6,180 bases of DNA from Deltaproteobacteria bacterium (GTDB lineage: Bacteria > Desulfobacterota > Desulfobacteria > Desulfobacterales > JAFDCJ01), in NCBI GenBank assembly GCA_019310665.1, contig JAFDDW010000133.1:1-6180 (forward strand), written 5' to 3'. This document shows, piece after piece, positions 5,819 through 6,180 of the stretch (positions are counted from its first letter, which is position 1; every line of letters starts with the position of its first letter). The translations under genes and the position numbers were made by a program. The notes under the pieces were generated by a model that did not search any database, had not been told where the DNA came from, and saw only the letters and a list, made by a program, of their open reading frames with translations.

Positions 5819-6180
5819 TTGAGTTTAAATTATTATGAAATTGCTTTAATTGCCGTAGCCCTTGGCTGTGATGCTTTTGCAGTGGGTCTGGGGGTCGGGG
5901 CGCAATGCTGTGCGCCCAGGCAGATCTTTCGTTTGGCCTTTCACTTCGGATTGTTCCAGTTTATGATGCCCCTTATCGGATGGCTGCTGGGCAAGCATAT
6001 TCTGGCCTGGACGCAAACCTGGGGTCCCGGGATCGCTTTTGGCCTGCTCATGTATATTGGGATCCGGATGGTGTACGAAGGTCTAAAGCCCGCCGAGGAA
6101 AAAGAGGAATGCGCCGATCCTACCAAAGGATTCAGCCTGGTGATGTTGTCGGTGGCCACCAGTATCGATGCCCTGGGAGT
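5819..6180 (+). CDS. mntP: Manganese efflux pump MntP, 5' part (runs off the right edge)
   Basis: Inner-membrane Mn2+ exporter of the MntP (formerly YebN/DUF204) family, which protects cells from manganese excess. The first 120 codons are in the window, beginning (M)SLNYYEIALIAVALGCDAF. Family hallmarks are visible in order: ALGCDAFAVGLG in TM1 (about residues 11-22) with the conserved Asp, FHFGLFQFMMPLIGWLLG (about 39-56), a third hydrophobic segment GPGIAFGLLMYIGIRMVYEG (about 67-86), a short charged loop EEKEECADP, and SVATSIDALGV at the edge, the second conserved Asp motif. The family length is about 190 residues, so roughly 70 residues lie outside the window. The start is TTG, supported by AGGA 8 nt upstream. 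An alternative start further in would cut into TM1. A 122-bp gap separates it from the radical SAM gene. Confidence 0.88.
   Translation, partial: MSLNYYEIALIAVALGCDAFAVGLGVGAQCCAPRQIFRLAFHFGLFQFMMPLIGWLLGKHILAWTQTWGPGIAFGLLMYIGIRMVYEGLKPAEEKEECADPTKGFSLVMLSVATSIDALG

Noticed and set aside
5941..6159. 72-codon minus-strand ORF at the right edge
   Set aside because: It is antisense to the clear MntP coding frame, which has family motifs and membrane segments; the minus frame shows none.
1842..6180. Metal-resistance island linking the CDF exporter and mntP
   Set aside because: The two exporters are separated by an opposite-strand acyltransferase and a radical SAM gene with their own signals, and no metal regulator or mobile element is present, so a functional island is not supported.

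Overview
The window is ordinary bacterial chromosome, densely packed with single-domain enzymes and transporters. I see no rRNA, tRNA, CRISPR array, insertion sequence or phage gene. The gene mix (a cobalamin-dependent radical SAM enzyme, a PlsC-type acyltransferase, a CDF metal exporter and an MntP exporter), the moderate GC content and a large palindromic intergenic repeat together suggest an anaerobic Desulfobacterota-like (sulfate-reducer-type) genome. That placement is an inference from style; no marker gene is present.

Layout, left to right. A nucleoside phosphorylase family protein (31-888, +) is followed after about 50 bp by a membrane fatty-acid hydroxylase/sterol desaturase family protein (942-1757, +). 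Next comes a CDF-family divalent cation exporter (1842-2750, +), whose start is immediately preceded by a 49-bp interrupted dyad. The exporter converges on an acyltransferase (2948-3904, -), and a 143-bp imperfect palindrome fills the gap between the two 3' ends. A 250-bp divergent region (3905-4154) then leads to a B12-binding-domain radical SAM protein (4155-5696, +). A possible 36-codon small ORF (4043-4153) ends one base before that start. The window closes with the 5' part of a manganese exporter gene, mntP, which begins at a TTG codon (5819) and runs off the right edge.

How the genes relate. The first two genes could be co-transcribed but have no obvious shared pathway. The CDF exporter and MntP are both metal-efflux functions, though they are separated by other genes. 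The acyltransferase and the radical SAM protein share a divergent intergenic region; a joint role in lipid modification is possible but unproven.

I did not find a convincing new multi-gene system. The points most worth a second look are the dyad in front of the CDF gene, the palindromic repeat, the acyltransferase with an Asn in place of the motif I Asp and a long insert, the small ORF abutting the radical SAM gene, and the TTG-started mntP.
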